A DNA stretch of 64,000 nt. It comes from Mesorhizobium loti CJ3sym. Its GTDB lineage: Bacteria > Pseudomonadota > Alphaproteobacteria > Rhizobiales > Rhizobiaceae. Of the stretch, positions 1 to 8,394 are shown piece by piece (positions within the stretch are counted from its first letter, which is position 1; every line of letters begins with the position of its first letter). The stretch lies in the NCBI RefSeq assembly GCF_000472785.1, contig NZ_AXAL01000022.1, positions 38,590-102,589 on the forward strand. Direction: 5' to 3'. A model generated the notes under the pieces. The model saw nothing but the letters and a program-made list of their open reading frames with translations. It did not search any database and had not been told where the DNA came from. The position numbers and the translations under genes are program-made.

Positions 1-1
1 G

Positions 2-127
2 CTGTCGTTCAGCGCAAGCCAGGCGCCCTACGCAACGTACGAGCGACGGGTTCTCCCGCGGATCGGTCACAATATTCCTCTCGAGGCGCCGGAGACGGTG
101 ATCAAAGCGGTGTTGGACTTGCACTGA
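2..127 (+). CDS. alpha/beta hydrolase, C-terminal fragment (cut by window edge)
   Basis: The frame is open from base 2 and ends at a TGA at 125-127, giving 41 residues. They read like the end of an alpha/beta hydrolase: the stretch RVLPRIGHNIPLEAPETV has the GHN-x-P-x-EAP pattern that usually surrounds the catalytic histidine in epoxide or haloalkane hydrolase-like proteins. The rest of the gene lies outside the window, so substrate and start cannot be judged. The next sequence downstream is non-coding. The family call rests on this short pattern only. Confidence 0.55.
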   Translation: MSFSASQAPYATYERRVLPRIGHNIPLEAPETVIKAVLDLH

Positions 128-654
128 CAGCGAGATCTTGGGGCTTCCGGCTGGGACGCACACCTCCACTCGTGGCGGCGGACTCGTTGGCGGAAGGTTG
201 CTCGGCGCGGAGACGGCAGCGGTGGAGAGTATCAGCCGACGTGGAGCCGTTCATGGATGCACCGCCTATAGCTAAGTTTCCATCGCATAACGCAGGAGGC
301 GGCTGATGGAATCTATTGCGGCGTGAAATCGGCGTTGCATTGAGGGAAGGGCGCATTTCTTTCCCCCAATGACGCTCTCGCAGGACAACTGGCTACTTTT
401 GCTTTCTATCACCCGTCGCGCGCCAGTTTGGCGCGCGCGACAGAGACGCTCAAGTCACGCATTTCGAAGCGAATTTTGATTAACGCGTGACACAGCGTGA
501 TCCAGCATGCCCGACGGGTATGGAGCGGGATCATTGTGGAGAACCATTGTAGTCTCTATAAGTAGCTGAAAAGTAACGGAAAAAGTTGCAATGACCAGCA
601 GGATGGGTGCGGTAACTGGGGCCGGTCTTGCGTGCTCCTCAGTGATCATCATGC
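128..654. other. gene-free stretch with decayed repeat
   Basis: No convincing coding frame was seen on either strand. The middle part (about 318-545) resembles a second stretch near 29.75-29.99 kb, listed as a repeat. Short open frames here have no recognisable domains or good ribosome binding sites. Confidence 0.5.
318..545. repeat. diverged direct repeat, copy A
   Basis: This segment aligns by eye, with gaps and many substitutions, to 29750-29990 in the same orientation. Anchors shared by both copies are GGGAAGGGCGCAT (at 347 and about 29773) and GTGATCCA-CATGCCCG followed by GAGCGGGAT. Differences along the best-matched part are partly conservative in a minus-strand frame (NDPAPYPSGMLDH here, NNPARHPTGMMDH in copy B). 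It may therefore be a decayed gene family rather than a non-coding element. Function unknown. Confidence 0.5.
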
Positions 655-876
655 TCACTCACGAGCGCTCATCGTGAGTCGTTTTGACGCACGGCACGGC
701 ACGATATTGTTTTGGTCCCACGTATCAAGTTCCTCAGTCGGGTACAGCACGGCTTTCCCCACCTTGATAAAGGCCGGTCCAACTCTCATTGCTCGCCAGT
801 TTCGCAGCGTTCCAACAGAGATGCTGCCGCGATAGCGGTCTGAAACCTCCTCAGCCGTTAAGAAACTTTCGGTCAT
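655..876 (-). CDS. small helix-turn-helix protein, excisionase/MerR-like HTH_17 type
   Basis: The 73-residue protein starts at an ATG at 876. Its first 55 residues match the pattern of small winged-helix DNA-binding proteins of the excisionase or helix-turn-helix_17 group. The pattern is LTAEEVSDRY, then VGTLRNWRAMRVGP, then FIKVGKAVLYPTEEL, that is helix, turn, recognition helix with NWR, and a short wing. Such proteins act in mobile elements as recombination directionality factors or as small regulators. No integrase, relaxase or transposase is seen nearby, so it looks like an orphan or a relic beside the decayed repeat. The ribosome binding site is weak (GGAG about 13 bases upstream). A longer in-frame start at 975 is possible, but the extra residues fit no family. 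Confidence 0.6.
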   Translation of the reverse strand: MTESFLTAEEVSDRYRGSISVGTLRNWRAMRVGPAFIKVGKAVLYPTEELDTWDQNNIVPCRASKRLTMSARE

Positions 877-1261
877 CCATCTGGAGTCTCCATTTCGGGG
901 ATGGGCTTGCTCCTGGCGGCGTGGCAACTTGATGCATCCGTGCAGGCTCGGGCACACCCCAGAACGATTGAGCATGGAGTGTCATCATGATGCATGAGGT
1001 TTGTGGATTGGAAATGGAAGACGCGGACGATGGGAGTAGTAGCGACGGATACCGCCGGCTAGAAATCGAACGGTCTGCCAACCAAATTGCTTGGCGTTTC
1101 CCGGGATGGTCAGGTTCAGCCAAATGACTCATATTAAATGACCGTCGCCTCTCGGCCCAAGGCTGCCTGTCAGCAATGCGCCGCGTTTCGGTCGTTGAGG
1201 TCAGCTTTGCATCTGCATGAAAGCAGACTTCGCGGACCACGGCTCGTTCTGGTCGAGGTAC
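877..1261. other. gene-free gap
   Basis: No supported gene was seen between the HTH gene and the ornithine cyclodeaminase stop codon. Short frames lack family features. Confidence 0.4.
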
Positions 1262-2317
1262 TCACGCGGCAGGTTGCAGGGCTGCCCTCAACAGCATGCC
1301 AAATAGATCGCGCGGTTCGTCGGGATCGGCCAGCAGATCGAGTTCATCGTAGAGGCCGGTTGCCTGCAGTTGGTCGCGCACATAGCGCAGCGCCGAAAAA
1401 TCCTCGATGGCGAAGCCGACGGAATCGAACAGTGTGATCTGCTTGGCATCCCGGCGGCCTGGCGCTTTGGCGGCGATGACTTGCCAAAGCTCGGTCACGG
1501 GATGGTCGGGGTCCAGTTGCTGGATCTCGCCCTCGATGCGTGTCTGCGGCGGGAATTCGACGAAAATGTCGGAGCGCAGCAGGGTGTCCTTGTGCAGTTC
1601 CGTCTTGCCGGGGCAATCGCCACCGACGGCGTTGATGTGGACGCCGGAGCCGACCATGTTGTCGGTGAGGATGGTGGCGTTCTGCTTGTCGGCGGTAACC
1701 GTGGTGATGATGCCGGCACCTTCAACCGCTTCCTGCCCGGTGCCGCAGATGGTGATGTCGAACCCCATGCCGGCCAGGTTCCTGGCGCATTTCAGCGAAG
1801 CGGACCGGTCGATGTCGTAGAGCCTGAGCCGATCTATGCCGGCCAACGCCTTGAAGGCGATCGCCTGGAATTCCGACTGGGCGCCGTTGCCGATGATGGC
1901 CATGGTGCGCGCACCGTCCGGCGCCAGATACTTGGCCGCGACAGCTGACGTCGCGGCGGTGCGCAGCGCGGTCAGGATTGTCATTTCGGTGAGCAGCATC
2001 GGATAGCCGCTGCCGACGTCGGCGAGTACCCCGAAGGCGGTGACCGTCTGCAGCCCCTGGCGCATGTTCTTCGGATGGCCGTTGACGTATTTGAAGCCAT
2101 ACAGGCGCCCATCGCTTGTCGGCATCAACTCGATGACGCCGTCATGGCTGTGCGAGGCTATGCGAGGCGTCTTGTCGAACAGTTCCCAGCGACGGAAGTC
2201 CTCCTCGATATAGCCGGCGAGTTCAGTCAGGAAGCGCTCAACGCCAATGGCGATCACTAGCTTCATCATGCGGTCGACGCTGACGAACGGGACGATGTTC
2301 AACTTTGCCGTAGTCAT
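1262..2317 (-). CDS. ocd: ornithine cyclodeaminase
   Basis: This enzyme converts L-ornithine to L-proline and ammonia with bound NAD, the step after arginase in arginine breakdown. The 351-residue protein shows the family layout. An N-terminal substrate domain with GRLYGFKYVNGHPKN is followed by a Rossmann region (AIIGNGAQSEFQAIAF, about residues 140-155). The motif INAVGGDCPGKTEL holds the aspartate that is catalytic in the Pseudomonas putida enzyme. Its length fits the longer, true Ocd type. The ATG at 2317 overlaps the arginase stop codon as TGATG, so the two genes are probably translationally coupled, arginase first. Alanine dehydrogenase or mu-crystallin activity is less likely given the intact GGDCPGKTEL motif and the arginase partner. 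Confidence 0.92.
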   Translation of the reverse strand: MTTAKLNIVPFVSVDRMMKLVIAIGVERFLTELAGYIEEDFRRWELFDKTPRIASHSHDGVIELMPTSDGRLYGFKYVNGHPKNMRQGLQTVTAFGVLADVGSGYPMLLTEMTILTALRTAATSAVAAKYLAPDGARTMAIIGNGAQSEFQAIAFKALAGIDRLRLYDIDRSASLKCARNLAGMGFDITICGTGQEAVEGAGIITTVTADKQNATILTDNMVGSGVHINAVGGDCPGKTELHKDTLLRSDIFVEFPPQTRIEGEIQQLDPDHPVTELWQVIAAKAPGRRDAKQITLFDSVGFAIEDFSALRYVRDQLQATGLYDELDLLADPDEPRDLFGMLLRAALQPAA

Positions 2318-3249
2318 CAAAAGCTCCCGGAATGGCTGCGAGTGGGGCGGTCCATGATGCGGCGGCCCATCAGGCTCGCCGTCAGGTCGACCATCAGCGT
2401 CGCGGTCCGGCCACGCTCGTCCAGAAAGGGATTCAGTTCGACCAGGTCGAGGCTGGAAACGAGGCCGCTGTCGGACAGCATCTCCATCACCAGATGCGCC
2501 TCGCGGAACGTTGCGCCGCCGGGAACCGTGGTGCCGACAGCCGGCGCGATCGACGGATCGAGGAAGTCGACGTCGAGACTGACATGCAGCAGGCCGTCTT
2601 CCGCCGACACGCGCGCCAGGAAGGCGCGCAGCAGCGGCGCGATGCCATGCTCGTCGATGGCGCGCATGTCGTGCACGGTCACGCCCGCCTCGTTGAGCGC
2701 CCGTCGCTCCGCCGGGTCGACACTGCGCAGGCCCATGGTGCAGATACGCTTGGGATCGACCGCTGCCGGCAGGTCCGGAAAAAAGCCGCCAAAACCCGGC
2801 TGGCCGCTGGCATAGGCGAGCGGAACGCCGTGCAGATTGCCGCTGGCGGTGGTGTCGAGCGTGTGGAAGTCCGGATGCGCGTCAAGCCACAGCACGAACA
2901 GCGGGCGCCCGCTTTCGGCGGCGCGGCGGGCGACGCCCGATACCGTGCCAGCCGAGATCGAATGGTCGCCGCCGAGAAAGATCGGCATGGCATCCTTGCT
3001 CGCCGCATAGGCGGCTTCGGCAATGGCGGATGTCCACGCCGATACCTCGGGCAGGGCCTTCAGCGCCAGATTGCCATGCACGACGCGCCTTGCCGGAAGC
3101 GGCTGGACCGCGCCCAGATCCTCGACGCTGTGGCCGAGGCCGGACAGCACCTCGCGCAGGCCGGCGGTCCTGAGCGCACTCGGCCCCATCTCGCATCCCA
3201 TTCTGCCGGCACCGTCCTGCACCGGCGCCCCGACGATTCTGCAACGCAT
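2317..3249 (-). CDS. rocF: arginase
   Basis: Arginase hydrolyses L-arginine to ornithine and urea in the cytoplasm with a two-manganese centre. The 310-residue protein has all the ureohydrolase metal motifs: GGDHS, DAHPDFHT and SLDVDFLDP, followed by AVGTTVPGG and a late E in LDLVELNP. The start chosen is the ATG at 3249 (MRCRIVGAPVQDGAG), because the longer open frame upstream lacks homology and runs through the promoter region. The gene overlaps ocd by one base and is divergent from an Lrp/AsnC regulator 135 bp away, an arrangement typical of arginine-inducible catabolism. Agmatinase is an alternative, but the ocd partner favours arginase. Confidence 0.93.
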   Translation of the reverse strand: MRCRIVGAPVQDGAGRMGCEMGPSALRTAGLREVLSGLGHSVEDLGAVQPLPARRVVHGNLALKALPEVSAWTSAIAEAAYAASKDAMPIFLGGDHSISAGTVSGVARRAAESGRPLFVLWLDAHPDFHTLDTTASGNLHGVPLAYASGQPGFGGFFPDLPAAVDPKRICTMGLRSVDPAERRALNEAGVTVHDMRAIDEHGIAPLLRAFLARVSAEDGLLHVSLDVDFLDPSIAPAVGTTVPGGATFREAHLVMEMLSDSGLVSSLDLVELNPFLDERGRTATLMVDLTASLMGRRIMDRPTRSHSGSF

Positions 3250-3384
3250 CTGTTTTACCAACCACCAAGTTTCGAATGGCCGGCAGGAGACCACGGCCAA
3301 CCGGCGATATGAACAGGGTGAATTGGCAATCCGAGAAGCATTGTTTATCGTAATGGCAGCGAACTTGATCAAAATGGTACCTCG

Positions 3385-3825
3385 ATGGACGCGCTGGACG
3401 AACGCCTGGTGACCCTGCTTAGACATGACGCCAGGCGCAGCGTGTCGGATCTTGCCGTCGATCTCGGCGTCTCGCGCGCCACCGTCAGGGCGCGCATGGA
3501 GCGGCTGCAGCGGTCCGGCGATATTATCGGCTACACGGTAGTGCTGCGCGCCGACGCGGTCGATCAGCGCATCCGCGGTATCATGCTGATTGAGATTGAG
3601 GGCCATGCCGCCGACCGCGTGGTTCGTGCGCTGGGCGGCTTCCCTGAAGTCTCAACCATCCACACCACTAACGGTCGCTGGGACCTAGTGGTTGAGCTCG
3701 GGACGGCCTCGCTGACTGATTTCGATGCCGTGCTGCGGCGCATTCGCCTTATAGCTGGGATCACCGGCAGCGAGACCAGCCTGCTATTGGCCACGCCGCG
3801 CACGACGCGAGCAAGACTGACCTAG
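3385..3825 (+). CDS. Lrp/AsnC-family transcriptional regulator
   Basis: The 146-residue protein has the standard two parts. Residues 1-55 form an AsnC-type winged helix (LDERLVTLLRHDARRSVSDL, then GVSRATVRARMERL). Residues 65-140 form a RAM/AsnC ligand-binding domain with the TTNGRWDLVVELG strand. These proteins form octamers that sense amino acids. It is transcribed away from arginase and ocd, and the shared 135-bp gap is the likely operator, so an arginine- or ornithine-responsive activator of that operon is the natural guess. The ligand is inferred from position only. Confidence 0.88.
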   Translation: MDALDERLVTLLRHDARRSVSDLAVDLGVSRATVRARMERLQRSGDIIGYTVVLRADAVDQRIRGIMLIEIEGHAADRVVRALGGFPEVSTIHTTNGRWDLVVELGTASLTDFDAVLRRIRLIAGITGSETSLLLATPRTTRARLT

Positions 3826-4235
3826 CTGGTCAAAGACCAAACAGAACATCCACGGCTCAACCGCCTTGCTATCCCAGAGCCAGTGCGAGAGCGAAAAGCA
3901 CCAATGCCACCAGGACAGTCGTTGCCGACGACTGCGACAGAGATTGAAAAAGAAAACTTTGGGACCTTGTGAATACCGGTCGGCATGGGAGATGACGTGG
4001 AGAATTGCTCATCGAAGATTTGACCCGCTTCGGCCTGATTTTCCAACGGTTGCTATCTAAGAGCCGCGCACTTTGTTCCTAATTGCGTAGCAGCCTTGGG
4101 CTCAGGTACAGCGCGCTCCTGGAAGTCTAACTGATCGCGGCGATGCGCTCACATCGGTCGTCAATCTCACATATTCTTCATCAGCTCCGACATCGGCCGT
4201 CATGAACAGACGGCGTGACGGCTCACATCAGCCTC
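3826..4235. other. gene-free gap between convergent genes
   Basis: This lies between the ends of the Lrp-type gene and the N-carbamoyl hydrolase. No coding frame with family features and no clear terminator hairpin with a T-tract were seen. Confidence 0.4.
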
Positions 4236-5477
4236 CTAGCAATAGGCCAGCTTGTAGAGTGTCCCGGCCAGCACCTTGATGCCGTCAACAATGTCATCAA
4301 TCGACGAAAATTCCTCAGGCGTATGGCTCCTACCGTCCTTGCTCCTGACGAAGATCATCCCGGCACGGGCGATCCTCGACATCTGCTGCGTGTCGTGGCT
4401 GCCGCCACTGGACAGCGTGCCCAGCCGGATGCCCTGGTCCGCCGCTGTTGCCTTTATTGCTGCGACGATCTCGGGGTGGCAGATCAGGGGCGCCTGGTTT
4501 TCCACCACCGTGATCTTCACTTTCAGGCCGCGACGATCCGCAACCTCGCGGATCAGATTTTCGTGCAGGGTATAAAGCCGCTGCACAGCATCTGGATCAG
4601 GATGCCGGGCATCGATCATGAAAGTGACTTTCGCAGGAATGATGGCCGGCAGGTTGGGTTCGACGCTGACTTGCCCCACGGTCGTCACGGCCGGCCTTCC
4701 CCAACGCTCCGCGGTTGAGATGAGGCCGCCGGAGATTTCCGCAAACCCCCCCATCGGATCGCGGCGCGCATCCATAGGAAAGGCGCCGGCGTGATTTGCC
4801 TCTCCGGTCAGTTCCACACGGTAGTGACGCAGTCCGTTGATCGCGGTGACGAGGCCGACCCCAAGACCGTCGGCATCGAGCACGGGACCCTGCTCGATGT
4901 GAAGCTCGATGAACGTGTCGATGTCGTCGCGCTGCGCCTTGCCGAGGTCGTTGGGATCAAGTCCAGCAGCCTTCATAGCTTGGCCAATCGACACCCCGTC
5001 GCTGTCTACCAGTTCGTCGAGTTCGCGCGGCTCGATGCAGCCGGTTATGGCGCGCGAGCCCCAGAGACTTGCTGCGGGGAAACGGCTTCCCTCCTCCTCG
5101 CAAAGTGCCAACACTTCCAATGTGCGGCGAGGCTGGCCGAATTGCTTGGCAAGTGCGTCAACCGCAACTAGCGCGGCGATAGCGCCTAAGGCACCGTCGT
5201 AGCGTCCGCCGGGTGTCTGACTATCGATATGCGATCCGGAGACGACCGACGGTCCGGGCTCTTTGCCTTGAAGCTTTCCCCAGACGTTGCCGACCGCGTC
5301 GCTGTGCACAGCCATGCCCGTTTCCCTACACCAATCTGCGAACTTGTCGGCCGCCGCCACCCATTCCGGTGAATAGACGGTGCGCCAGACGCCGGTACCG
5401 CTGTGCTCTCCGAATTTGCCGAGCTCGAATATCAGCCGTTCGACATGTTTAGGGTCGACATTGATCGATTGTGCCAC
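4236..5477 (-). CDS. M20-family Zn-dependent hydrolase, N-carbamoyl-L-amino-acid hydrolase type
   Basis: The family cleaves the carbamoyl group from N-carbamoyl amino acids, ureidopropionate or allantoate using two metal ions. Visible motifs are GSHIDSQTPGGRYDGALG (metal histidine and bridging aspartate), LCEEEGSRFP (glutamate pair), and late GGSHDTQQMSRI. A dimerisation segment sits between them (LRHYRVELTGEANHAGAFPM). A GTG at 5477 preceded by AAGGGAG at good spacing gives 413 residues, the usual family length. The open frame continues to a GTG at 5558 with a poorer ribosome site. The gene is divergent from a RidA gene. Substrate is not decidable between hydantoin-derived carbamoyl amino acids and ureido acids. 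Confidence 0.85.
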   Translation of the reverse strand: MAQSINVDPKHVERLIFELGKFGEHSGTGVWRTVYSPEWVAAADKFADWCRETGMAVHSDAVGNVWGKLQGKEPGPSVVSGSHIDSQTPGGRYDGALGAIAALVAVDALAKQFGQPRRTLEVLALCEEEGSRFPAASLWGSRAITGCIEPRELDELVDSDGVSIGQAMKAAGLDPNDLGKAQRDDIDTFIELHIEQGPVLDADGLGVGLVTAINGLRHYRVELTGEANHAGAFPMDARRDPMGGFAEISGGLISTAERWGRPAVTTVGQVSVEPNLPAIIPAKVTFMIDARHPDPDAVQRLYTLHENLIREVADRRGLKVKITVVENQAPLICHPEIVAAIKATAADQGIRLGTLSSGGSHDTQQMSRIARAGMIFVRSKDGRSHTPEEFSSIDDIVDGIKVLAGTLYKLAYC

Positions 5478-5629
5478 GTCGGTCTCCCTTGCAATCCAGT
5501 CAGCCTGCACGCCGATATATGGAGCGTCGTTTCTCTTTTCATAAAGGTCAGTTTCCACTTCTCATAACCAATCACCAGCAGCCGGTCTTATGAATGCGTC
5601 TGTGGGATCGAGGCAGATCGGAAAACATC

Positions 5630-6025
5630 ATGACGATTGAATTCATTGCGGGGCCTAATGTGGAAGGGCTAACAATTTCGGAGGCGGTTCGCGCCGGCGA
5701 TTTCGTATTCTTGTCGGGCCTTGCCGGCTTCGGGCCAGACGGAGAGATCGTCAGCGGTGGGGTTGCGGCCGAGACCGATCGCATCATGCTGGAAGTGAAG
5801 GACATCCTCCAGCGGGCGAGCTTGCGTCTTTCAGACATCGTCAGGATCAACGTCTACCTGCAAGAGGCTACGGACGCGCACGAGTTCAACACCGCCTATG
5901 CAAAATACTTCCCGGGTTCGAAACCAGCGCGGACCGCCACCGTGGCGGAACTGCTCAATGGCGGACTGGTTGAACTGGAGGTCGTAGCCTACGATGCTAA
6001 GTCGGAAGGCCGCGAGGAACAGTGA
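5630..6025 (+). CDS. RidA family protein
   Basis: The 131-residue protein starts at the ATG at 5630. It is a complete RidA/YjgF trimer subunit: LSGLAGFGPDGEIVSGGVAAE, then LSDIVRINVYLQEA, then ARTATVAELLNGGLVELEVVAYD. The arginine in ARTATV lies where the catalytic Arg105 of E. coli-type RidA sits, so hydrolysis of reactive imines or enamines made by PLP and amine-oxidising enzymes is plausible. It stands alone on the plus strand between the divergent carbamoyl hydrolase and the convergent aminotransferase, four bases from the latter's stop codon. Confidence 0.85.
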   Translation: MTIEFIAGPNVEGLTISEAVRAGDFVFLSGLAGFGPDGEIVSGGVAAETDRIMLEVKDILQRASLRLSDIVRINVYLQEATDAHEFNTAYAKYFPGSKPARTATVAELLNGGLVELEVVAYDAKSEGREEQ

Positions 6026-6028
6026 TGG

Positions 6029-7147
6029 TCAATTGAACGACCGCCTCTCGCGCAGATATTCGTCGATCCCGGCCAGACCGCTCTCAAGGTGATGTGGGTC
6101 AACGCCGAAGCCCACACGAATATGACCCTCAAGACCGAACCAACTGCCTGCACAAACGAAGATGCCCTTGGAGCGGCGCAATTCTTGCACGAAAGTCTCT
6201 GACGGCATGTCCATGTCGTAGCGAAGGAATGCCATGCCGCTAGCTTGTGGCACGACCCAGGACCAACCATCACGGCCTTCGAGCCATTCGGCCACCCGCT
6301 GACGCCCGGCGAAGAGGATTTCGCGTCCGCGCGAGAGTAACTTGCTACGCACTGGCTCGCCCACCGCTCTCTCGGCGACGAACTGCGAGACGACGCCAGT
6401 GCCGATGCTTGTATAGTCTTGGAACCGGTGGCCCTCAGCTACCAGCGTTTGCGGACCGATCATCCACCCCATTCGAAGGCCGGGGCAACCGAAGGATTTC
6501 GCCAAACCGCCCGTCACGATGACGCGTTTGCCCATCCCATAAATGGTCGGGGCGTCTGTGCCATCGATCTCCGAGCCGCGATAGATTTCGTCGACATGCA
6601 ACCAGATGCCAGCGCGATCGCTCAGTTCTGCAAGCGCTTGCCGGGAAGATGGGGTGAGTGTGGTGCCAGTCGGATTGTTGGGATCGCAGAGCGTGATCAG
6701 CTTGGTCCGCGGGCCGATTGCCGCCTCAAGAGCAGCGATATCGGGTTGCCATCCATCGCCCGGCCGCAGTGCAACCTGCGTGACTTCGATCCCGAGGCTG
6801 TCAGCTAGGCCAGCGATCTGCATGAAGTTCGGCACGACGACGATGATGTGGTCGCCGCGCCCGGCTAGCGCCATCAGGGCCAGCAAGTTCGCTTCCGAGG
6901 AGCCGTGGGCGACCAGCACGTTTTCCGAAGCCGCACCGGGATACCAATCGGCGATTGACTGGCGCAGCGATGGATTGCCGTCCGTATATCCATAACCCAA
7001 GGGCAGGGAGGCAAGCTCCGCCAGTTCGGCTACGGACAAGATTTCCGAGATCGCCGCGGGGTGAACGCCGCTCTCCGTCAGATTGATGGCAACATCGTTC
7101 TCATAAAGCGTCTGGCTTCGTTCGAGGACGAAAGTAGGAATCTGCAT
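6029..7147 (-). CDS. PLP-dependent aminotransferase, class I/II
   Basis: This fold type I aminotransferase has 372 residues. It shows YGYTDGNPSLRQSIADWY, the cofactor motif CDPNNPTGTTL, the aspartate/tyrosine region HVDEIYRGSE, the PLP lysine in TGGLAKSFGCPGLRMGW, and a C-terminal arginine in GHIRVGFG. The ATG at 7147 is chosen because a GAGGGG box lies about eight bases upstream. The alternative start at 7189 lies inside the preceding gene. It follows an ornithine cyclodeaminase-family gene by ten bases and so forms a two-gene operon. The amino donor is unknown; a role with a basic or cyclic amino acid is suggested only by the neighbours. Confidence 0.85.
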   Translation of the reverse strand: MQIPTFVLERSQTLYENDVAINLTESGVHPAAISEILSVAELAELASLPLGYGYTDGNPSLRQSIADWYPGAASENVLVAHGSSEANLLALMALAGRGDHIIVVVPNFMQIAGLADSLGIEVTQVALRPGDGWQPDIAALEAAIGPRTKLITLCDPNNPTGTTLTPSSRQALAELSDRAGIWLHVDEIYRGSEIDGTDAPTIYGMGKRVIVTGGLAKSFGCPGLRMGWMIGPQTLVAEGHRFQDYTSIGTGVVSQFVAERAVGEPVRSKLLSRGREILFAGRQRVAEWLEGRDGWSWVVPQASGMAFLRYDMDMPSETFVQELRRSKGIFVCAGSWFGLEGHIRVGFGVDPHHLESGLAGIDEYLRERRSFN

Positions 7148-7157
7148 CGGGTACCCC

Positions 7158-8108
7158 TCAAGTTGTTCGTGCGACCACTGCTTTGGCAATCATGATGTCC
7201 TGCACGGCGACACCGGTTAGATCGGCCAGCGTGATGTCCTCGGGCGAGCGCCGACCCGCCTTTCCAGAAATAACATTTCCAAGCTCGACCACCCCCTCTG
7301 GCCTCATGGCACCGGCCGCTATCGCGGCGTGGATTTCTCCGCGCACCAGACACTGCGGGATGCTGTCGGCGACGACCAAGGTGGCCTGCTTCAGGATCAT
7401 CGGATCGATCTCGTTCTTTTCGGGCGTATCCGAACCCATCGCAGTGATATGCGTGCCGGGCCTGATCCAGCCCGCCAGTAGGTATGGTTGATGGGCAGCG
7501 GTCGTCGTGACGATCAGCTGCGACGAAGCTGCAACCTCTTCTGGGCTTGTCGCCACACGAGCGTTGTAGCCCATCCGCGCGATATCGCGCACGGCTTCGG
7601 TCGCCCGCTCGGCATCACGGGCCCACAAGACAAGGTCACGGCATCCCGTCACGCGGCGCAGATAGTCGGCCTGCAGGCGCGCCTGCACGCCGGCGCCGCA
7701 AATGCCAATAATCTCCAACCGCGGCGGTGCGAGGTGACGCGCAACGACAGCGCCTGCAGCGGCGGTCCTATGATTGGTGAGTTCCCCTTCCTCGAGAAGG
7801 ATGGAGAGAACCTGACCTGTCTTTGCGGAGAGAACCAGCATGCAACCGGAGAACGGTCGCAACCCCAGTTTCGGATTGTTGAAAAACCCCGTTGCGAGCT
7901 TGACGACGAACACGTCGTCGCCACGCACTGCACCGTATTTGATGTGAAGCTCGCCGCTTTCATCAGGGAAGAGAAGTTCGCCAACCGGCGGGACCTCGAC
8001 CTTTCCCTCGGACAGGGCGACAAAGCCGCGCTCGATCTCAGCGACGACGTCGATGTCCGGCAGCGCTTTGAGGATTTCCTCAAGTGACACGATCTTCGTC
8101 AATTTCAT
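7158..8108 (-). CDS. ornithine cyclodeaminase/mu-crystallin family protein
   Basis: The 316-residue member of the Ocd/mu-crystallin superfamily has a Rossmann motif, GICGAGVQARLQADYL (about 130-145), and the family aspartate in TAMGSDTPEKNEID. It is shorter than the arginase-linked Ocd at 1262 and lacks the GGDCPGKTEL signature. It is better read as a ketimine reductase, alanine dehydrogenase or unassigned family member than a true ornithine cyclodeaminase. The ATG at 8108 has GGGAG five bases upstream; the open frame extends farther but without homology. It is cotranscribed with the following aminotransferase, and divergent from an ABC importer across a 286-bp gap. Confidence 0.8.
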   Translation of the reverse strand: MKLTKIVSLEEILKALPDIDVVAEIERGFVALSEGKVEVPPVGELLFPDESGELHIKYGAVRGDDVFVVKLATGFFNNPKLGLRPFSGCMLVLSAKTGQVLSILLEEGELTNHRTAAAGAVVARHLAPPRLEIIGICGAGVQARLQADYLRRVTGCRDLVLWARDAERATEAVRDIARMGYNARVATSPEEVAASSQLIVTTTAAHQPYLLAGWIRPGTHITAMGSDTPEKNEIDPMILKQATLVVADSIPQCLVRGEIHAAIAAGAMRPEGVVELGNVISGKAGRRSPEDITLADLTGVAVQDIMIAKAVVARTT

Positions 8109-8394
8109 CTCCCGAGCAGGACCGATCAATTCGATAGCGCCGCATCGCCCTAGCATGGGACCCGATGCCACTTGGTTGCCTAGTTTGGAAACCTGGCTTG
8201 AGGAATTAGGTAACGCATGAAACCGCGGCTGCACTAACGTTGGAACAGCGGAAAGGCCGGACGGCACAAGCGGCGCGAAGCAGTTTCGCAAAGGTACGCC
8301 GGCTTCGGTTGCGACGACAAGATCGCCTGGCGCACCCAAGGAATGGCACATCGTCAACGAGCGGCAATGCCCGCGAAATCCAGGGGAACAAAGA

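Noticed and set aside
1..36. Frame 1 at the left edge reads AVVQRKPGALRN, recalling IS21 IstA transposase.
   Set aside because: The match ends after about 12 residues and continues as unrelated sequence; another frame gives a better hydrolase ending with a natural stop.
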